From JAKLQR01 sp963753165 (GTDB lineage: Bacteria > Nitrospirota > Thermodesulfovibrionia > Thermodesulfovibrionales > SM23-35): a stretch of 30,251 nucleotides of DNA. Under the pieces are notes generated by a model. It had not been told where the DNA came from and made no database searches. It worked only from the letters and a program-made list of their open reading frames with translations. Position numbers and translations under genes: made by a program. Numbering within the stretch: the stretch's first letter is position 1; each line of letters starts with the position of its first letter. The stretch lies in contig CAVWBP010000038.1 in NCBI GenBank assembly GCA_963753165.1, positions 1 through 30,251 on the forward strand, read 5' to 3'. Shown here piece by piece: positions 25,642-30,251 of the stretch.

Positions 25642-26466
25642 TTATACCCCCAAGACAGATCGCTCATCGACAAGCGGCGATAGATAGCCTGTAAATCCAA
25701 GCAGAAGGAGACAGATCAAAGTGTAATCTTTAGCCGACAAGTCCCGCCGTATGCCGTTAGGGTTGCCGGCATGGCGGATACCGGGATAGTCGGAACAGAA
25801 CTTATAAAGGTTCTGGAGAGCCTCTTTCACTTTGTCATGCGGCCAATCGCCGATGTGATTGCAGAGAGCGCCCAGCGTTCCGGGGTTGCCATGAGTTGTA
25901 GAAGCCAATCCCTCGGCGTAGTTGCTTGCTTTGGCAATACAGGTCTTGAGGTCGGCTGCATCCTGAGAGCGGGCATAGCGGTCGAAAGCGTGCTCGAAGT
26001 CTTGTAGAAGTCCGGTCGAGATGCCCGTTTGTTGAATTTAAGCGCTGAAGTTCAGAGTATAGATTTACAAACGAATCAGGCAACAGAAAGCGCAACTTGA
26101 AAGGGTCGTCGAGGCGGTAACGAAGGTTATATTTAGTGATAAATTGCCGCAGGAGCTGTTTAAATATTTCGGGTTCTCCAGAAATATCATGCTCAACAAT
26201 AACGTTGTAGACAGTCTCCAGGAATTCCACGATTGCAGTTTCGTCACGAAAATCAGAACCGCCCAGGGCACAAAAAGCGGTGTGTGCTTTGACGGCGTCA
26301 TTCAGGATTTCCTCAATTAGAGGCTCCGGTGTCGGCAAAGCAAGGAAGGCCTCCGCCGCTTCATAAGATCGTTAAACAAATCGGGCGGAACATTGTCATG
26401 AGCTGCCAGTGTCTCCCAGATTTCTTCGACAGTATATCTCCAGTGCTTGCGCAGGCTACCGCTCAT
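25642..26466 (-). pseudogene. Abortive-infection-like protein gene coupled to hsdS, two frameshifts
   Basis: The ATG at 26466 overlaps the hsdS stop as ATGA. The protein begins MSGSLRKHWRYTVEEIWETL and LAAHDNVPPDLFND. Near 26366 the frame changes (a missing T would restore LYEAAEAFLALP) and continues with EEILNDAVKAHTAFCALGG to LNSTNG. Near 26018 it changes again to STGLLQDFEHAFDRYARSQ, GDWPHDKVKEALQNLYKF, DYPGIRHAGNP and KDYTLICLLLLGFTGYL. About 274 residues in all. The C-terminal D-Y-P-G-I-R-H-x-G pattern followed by a hydrophobic helix resembles the C-terminal domain of Abi-type phage defence proteins; I cannot name an exact family. Its position as last gene of a type I operon supports defence. 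The total length is a multiple of three, so the two shifts compensate. Confidence 0.6.
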
Positions 26467-27612
26467 AGCTCACCTTGAAAAGCGCGCTGAAGTAAGGATT
26501 GGAAAAGGTTGTCGATCCTCTGACGACTTGCCATCTGAGTGTCTTCAAAAGTATGAATCTCAGCAATGTGGTCGGTGAATGCCTGCTGTAATGGATATGG
26601 CGGAGCGATTGCTGGAATTCCCTCAAGACCGGTCTTGTTAATAATCCGAGTCATAACGCCAGTCGCGTTGGCCTGGATCAGCGGTTTTAGCGCACAGACA
26701 AGTGATCCCAAAAAACCACTGTCGATGTCTTCTCTGGGTACTATCGCGTTGATCTGCTGGTTGATAGCGACCTTTCTATCAACAATGGCTGCGTCGCCGA
26801 TGCGCTCGATACTTCCGGCGATGCATGTGACAAGAACGCTGCCCTCCGGAACAACGCGTCCCCTCAACGTGCCGGTCTCCGACAATCGTTCGGCTGAAAC
26901 CCCTACTGTGCCACGAATGGGATCAATGTTGTCGGTCTTCACCCACTCGATGAAATCACCATAGAAACTGGAATCACTTCGCGGAGGTGTGTTCCCGGTT
27001 ACTACTGTACCAAGCTCGCCCAGCGTGGAATTCGCCCAGCCCTTCGAGTTTGATAATGGGTCTCCGAACATCTTATAGAACAGTGCCGGTATGAGGTTAG
27101 CAGTGCGGCTATCGGCGTCGGCTCGCATACGCCGCAACTGTTCCGCTTCATTCAACACTCGAACAATGCGCTCCTGCGCTTGTAACGGCGGGATGGGAAT
27201 CTCAATTTGCTCGAGATCGATATATCTAAGTTGAAACCGAACCGCACCGACACAGAGATGATTGATGTGTTTCAATCCAACGTCTGATCTCAGAAAGTAG
27301 AGCAAATACTGAGGAAGAAGTGATTCACGACAGCGAACCACCACATACATAGGGCTTACTGCGCCGCCATCCGGCAGGTGACATCTGGCGACAGAGCCTA
27401 CATTGATCCGGGATGGATTGTAGGCAATGTCGTTAAACCTGACTAACTTATAGTTACTGGCATCTTGACTGAAAACCTGTTTGTCGAATACGTCTTGAGC
27501 GAACAAACCCATTAGTATTTGTAACTGAGAGCACTTCAACAGCCGTCTCTCCTTTGCGATTCGAGACTTCGGAAATGTGTCCCTTTAAAGGGAGAATTGG
27601 CCAACGACTCAT
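26463..27612 (-). pseudogene. hsdS: Type I restriction specificity subunit, one frameshift near the N-terminus
   Basis: The true start is ATG 27612, overlapping the hsdM stop (ATGA): MSRWPILPLKGHISEVSNRK, then AVEVLSVTNTNGFVRS. Near 27495 the frame changes, continuing with DVFDKQVFSQDASNYKLVRF. The first target recognition domain is followed by the conserved helix block IPPLQAQERIVRVLNEAEQL, the second domain TLGELGTVVTGNTPPRSD, and the C-terminal helix block RIDNLFQSLLQRAFQGEL. About 383 residues. HsdS sets the DNA target of the methylase and endonuclease. The downstream frame alone (from 27539) would lack part of the first recognition domain. The length, 1,150 bases, is one off a multiple of three, consistent with one missing base. 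Confidence 0.8.
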
Positions 27613-28339
27613 TTCTTTGCTATGGACTCACGGAGTTTGTTTGCCCGCGCAATAATAGTATTTTCCATTTTGATAATGTCACTCAGAATTTGATCGGGAT
27701 GATCGTGTTCCACTGCATAAAAGCGCACAGGCTTATATCGGTTGGCCATAAGCTGCCAACCATTATCCCGAATGTGATCATCGACACATTGAAACTATTT
27801 GGCCCTTCTTCACGATTCGGCCACTTGGCGATGAGATCGGGAATATCATTTACTTCGATTTGTGCTCGCTTGTCATCGAGAGACAAACCGTCGGCGGTAA
27901 GTTCATAGAACCAGACGGATTTAGTCGTTCTACCTTTCTCGAAAATAAATATGGCGGTGCCAACGCCAGAATAGGGTTTGAAGACACCTGACGGCAATGC
28001 AATAACGGCCTGAAGATCACAGGTTGTGAGTAATAGTTCCCGCACTTTTTTGTCCGCTTTGCCAGAACCGAAGAGGACACCATTGGGAACGATAACGACC
28101 GCCCTGCCGACCATTCGCAAGATGGTCCATGAACCATTTGAGAAAGAGCAGTTCGGTGTCGCGTGTTTCGAGCCCTATGTCGGCAAGGATGCTTTCCTTT
28201 TGTATCTTTCCAGCAAAAGGCGGATTGGCGAGAATAACTTCAAAAAGCTGTCCCGGATATTGCCTACCCTTGGTGGTCGTCAGAGGGTTATGAAACTCGA
28301 TATGCGCTTTTTCGAGCTGGTGTAGATACAAGTAAACTA

Positions 28340-28358
28340 CCACCGACCTTGTCGGTGG
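28340..28358. repeat. Hairpin 1 of the hsdM insertion
   Basis: CCACCGAC-CTT-GTCGGTGG: a perfect 8-bp stem with a 3-nt loop. Confidence 0.8.
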
Positions 28359-28385
28359 CTTTGAAACGGAGGGATTATTTGATAA

Positions 28386-28404
28386 CCACCAACAATGTTG
28401 GTGG
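28386..28404. repeat. Hairpin 2 of the hsdM insertion
   Basis: CCACCAAC-AAT-GTTGGTGG: same architecture as hairpin 1, with one compensated base-pair change. Confidence 0.8.
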
Positions 28405-28415
28405 GCATATAAGGA

Positions 28416-28434
28416 GTGGGGCCTCCGCCCCCAC
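28416..28434. repeat. Hairpin 3 of the hsdM insertion, GC-rich
   Basis: GTGGGG and CCCCAC form a 6-bp stem with a 7-base loop, CCTCCGC. Different in sequence from the other three. Confidence 0.7.
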
Positions 28435-28440
28435 ACCCCA

Positions 28441-28459
28441 CCACTGACATTGTCAGTGG
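28441..28459. repeat. Hairpin 4 of the hsdM insertion
   Basis: CCACTGAC-ATT-GTCAGTGG: same architecture as hairpins 1 and 2, with one compensated base-pair change relative to hairpin 1. Confidence 0.8.
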
Positions 28460-29275
28460 TTTAGCTACTTAATTAAGTATTGCGATCTTGACCATATTTG
28501 CGTCGTTATCGAACCCAGTGAAGGCGTGCTCCTCCATAAATTTCCATTGAGCGGGCTTGAGCTGACCGCCGTCAACGAGACCACGAGACAGGTCAGCAGG
28601 CTTCGTGTTTTTTCTCAGTATATGATTGTATGCCGAGATCAGAAACCCAGCCGTGCCGCAGGCAGGGTCGCAGATGCGTTTGCCCGGCTGAGGGTCTACC
28701 AACGCAACGATGAGATCAATAATATGTCTCGGCGTGCGGAACTGTCCGTTAGTGCCTGATTGAGCGAGCTTGCTGAGAAGATATTCATACATGTCGCCCT
28801 TGATGTCTACACCCTCATGAACAGCAAGATCCATCTCGTGAATGCTCTGGATGACTGCCCGTAAAGTCGGGCGTTCGTATATCTTTAACGTAGCCCGGTT
28901 AAAAAGAAGTTTTCCAGTCTCTGATAGAACCGGAAGCTCATGAAACTTCTCGATGGCATCTCGGACAGCGTTAAATAGGTGGTCTCCGGTGAGAGTCACA
29001 AAATTGCCCCAGGCATAGCGTGCCCATTGCCCGGAAAAAATCCGGGTGTATTTCTTATCCATAGAAGCCATGAGCTCATCGCGCTCGCTGAGCAAACGGA
29101 GAAAAATGAGATACGAAAGCTGCTCTATGGAGTCCATGGGATTGTTGACGCCGCCTGCCCGAGAGAATGTTCATAAGCTGGTCAACCTTTTGGCGAAGGC
29201 CGGACGAATAGAAATTAGAGCCGTTTGTTTTTGAGTTTGTTGTTTGAGGTGCTGCCATAAATCAAATCTCCTTTA

Positions 29276-30251
29276 TCAACGCGCCCGGCTTGCGGAAGCT
29301 AATCTCGACTGTTTAATGAGGCTGGACTGACGGAGGGCCTCGAATACGGTATCGCGGTCATTGAGCTTCGCGAGTGCCTGCATGCCGCCGAGCCGGGTAA
29401 ATTGACTTCCGCTGAATATAGAAAAATCACCTTGCATAAGCTTGTCGAGCGCGTCCCTGTCATCGGCCACGAGTTCTGCTGTTGCATTCAGCCATTTCTG
29501 CTCGTTGTACCGAAGATTGAAGCGTGCAGCAATAGATTCTACCGTATCGGATACTATCTGCTCCTTGGTCGGTAAAGGCTTTTTGTTAAGCGCATTATAC
29601 ACAAAGGCTGGTGTGGGAGCAGGCACGCCATAGGCAACGACCAACTTGTCCGTCAATAGAACATTTCGGGTTTGTGATAAAACCGCTCCTGCATGACCGT
29701 TTCGATAGTGTCATCATCCTCAATCTCCACCGCCTGAGAAAGTTCATCATCGGATGTTGCAAACTCCTTGATGTCGCGTTCAAAAGAACCCCTGAAGGTC
29801 ATGACATCAACCTTTTCGCCGTTTGGACCGACTATTCGCACTTCCTGGCTGACTACCCGATCCGTCCCTTCCCATATGGGGATTGATCTATGGCCGTATT
29901 GCTGAGCATCGTCTGGGCTAGGATCATTTATAATACCCTGCCCGTATGTGGCCTCTGGAAGCGGATAGCGGACACCACCGGATGATCCGGATGCGCCACC
30001 GCGAGGCCGGGGCAGTACAAGCGGAATGGAATAATCGTATTTCTCTTCAAAATACTCGGCTACACCGCAGAAATCGAGAAGAAAAAACCATTTCTTTTCA
30101 TACTCCGTATTGCCGATAACAAAGGTATATCGCCTGGCCCCGCGCCCCTTGATCTGAATGTACTCGGTCGGTGAAAAGACCGGACGCATAAGCACGACAT
30201 TTAATAGATCGCGACAGTTGTATCCGGTTGAGAGCATATCCACAGAAACGG
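29276..30251 (-). pseudogene. hsdR: Type I restriction endonuclease subunit, C-terminal part, one frameshift, cut by window edge
   Basis: Only the end of the gene is inside the window. It enters with VDMLSTGYNCRDLL and QIKGRGARR, helicase motifs V and VI of the ATP-dependent translocase. A linker with VLPRPRGGASGSSGG follows. The frame stops at 29653 after KPEMFY, and the neighbouring frame continues as DKLVVAYGVPAPTPAFVYNA, LPTKEQIVSDTVE and QGDFSIFSGSQFTRLG, matching the C-terminal domain of EcoEI-type HsdR. One inserted or lost base near 29655 explains the break. The nuclease domain lies upstream, outside the window. It is followed 17 bases later by hsdM, giving the operon order R-M-S-Abi. 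Confidence 0.75.

Larger units (their letters stand above)
28331..28470. mobile_element. 140-bp multi-hairpin insertion inside hsdM
   Basis: The segment interrupts hsdM between ILN and LYLHQ; taking out these 140 bases joins the flanks as ATACTTAATTTGTATC on the coding strand and restores the frame. Its ends are imperfect inverted repeats on the coding strand: AAGTAGCTAAACCACTGAC at one end, and AGTAAACTACCACCGAC as the inverse of the other. It contains four hairpins (28340-28358, 28386-28404, 28416-28434, 28441-28459). It has no open reading frame of note and no transposase. Most likely a non-autonomous palindromic element, of MITE or IS200/IS605-derived type. Exact boundaries are uncertain by one to three bases. 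Confidence 0.65.
27609..29258 (-). pseudogene. hsdM: Type I N6-adenine methyltransferase subunit, frameshifted and interrupted
   Basis: The start ATG 29258 follows a strong AAAGGAG. The N-terminal block LRQKVDQLMNILSG shifts frame near 29150 to GGVNNPMDSIEQLSYLIFLR. The HsdM helical domain, then motif I DPACGTAGFL, reach MVKIAILN at 28475. A 140-bp hairpin element (28331-28470) intervenes, after which the gene resumes in frame with LYLHQLEKAHIEFHNPL and motif IV NPPF. Further shifts are near 28125 (to VVIVPNGVLFGSGKADKKVR) and near 27775 (to RDNGWQLMANRYKPVRFYAV), ending at 27609. Without the insert it would be about 503 residues, normal for HsdM, which methylates adenine with HsdS. It was coupled to hsdS by ATGA. 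As it stands it cannot make a full protein without bypass. Confidence 0.85.

Noticed and set aside
27539..27612. hsdS starting at 27539 with a truncated first domain
   Set aside because: A family-like N-terminus and an ATGA overlap with hsdM are found in the adjacent frame, so a frameshift explains it better.
28340..28459. Repeated hairpins considered as a CRISPR array
   Set aside because: Repeats are perfect palindromes of 19 bases with unequal spacing, one of the four is unrelated, and they lie inside a gene with no cas genes.

Overview
The window looks like chromosomal DNA of a Gram-negative bacterium, probably from an uncultured lineage. Nitrospirota or a former deltaproteobacterial group would fit: PEP synthase with DUF299 regulators, GH57 glycosidase, a lone gcvH-lpdA pair, PilZ proteins, a NrfJ-like secreted protein, and many short dispersed palindromes. 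No rRNA or other phylogenetic marker is present, so the assignment is an inference from gene content. I saw no tRNA, rRNA, CRISPR array or transposase gene.

Layout. 1-521: decayed remnant of a membrane-anchored sensor-like gene. 807-1133: PilZ protein. 1305-2422: MidA-type methyltransferase gene broken by three frameshifts. 2572-8485 (minus strand): AddA-AddB type helicase-nuclease, coupled by an ATGA overlap, with addA interrupted by one single-base frameshift. 8954-10430: small secreted NrfJ-like protein, an uncharacterised protein and a second PilZ protein. 10549-13520 (minus): ftsB-like gene, GH57 enzyme, dtd. 13615-16741 (minus): gcvH, lpdA and a large helical protein of unknown function, linked by ATGA overlaps. 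16864-22634 (plus): rsmD-coaD, then a PEP synthase block (ppsR paralogue 1, ppsA, UPF0146-like protein, ppsR paralogue 2). 22758 back to 22791 (minus): DUF2207 membrane protein with a polyglycine tail. 25010-25393: STAS-like protein. 25642-30251 (minus): type I restriction-modification operon hsdR(partial)-hsdM-hsdS followed by a coupled gene resembling abortive-infection proteins.

How the genes fit together. The central 16 kb is mostly intact housekeeping content. PEP synthase is flanked by two different DUF299-type regulators, so gluconeogenic PEP formation may be switched by two inputs. The gene fused by overlap to the end of ppsA encodes a UPF0146-like protein, a family I know mainly from archaea. 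AddAB would process double-strand breaks, and the restriction operon would make such breaks in foreign DNA.

The most unusual object is a 140-bp insertion at 28331-28470 inside hsdM, between methylase motif I and the NPPF motif. It consists almost entirely of four hairpins, three of which are 8-bp stems with 3-nt loops that differ only by compensated base changes. Removing exactly this segment restores the hsdM reading frame. The whole restriction operon carries further single-base frameshifts. Either the locus has decayed or the sequence is less accurate there, and reads would decide which.
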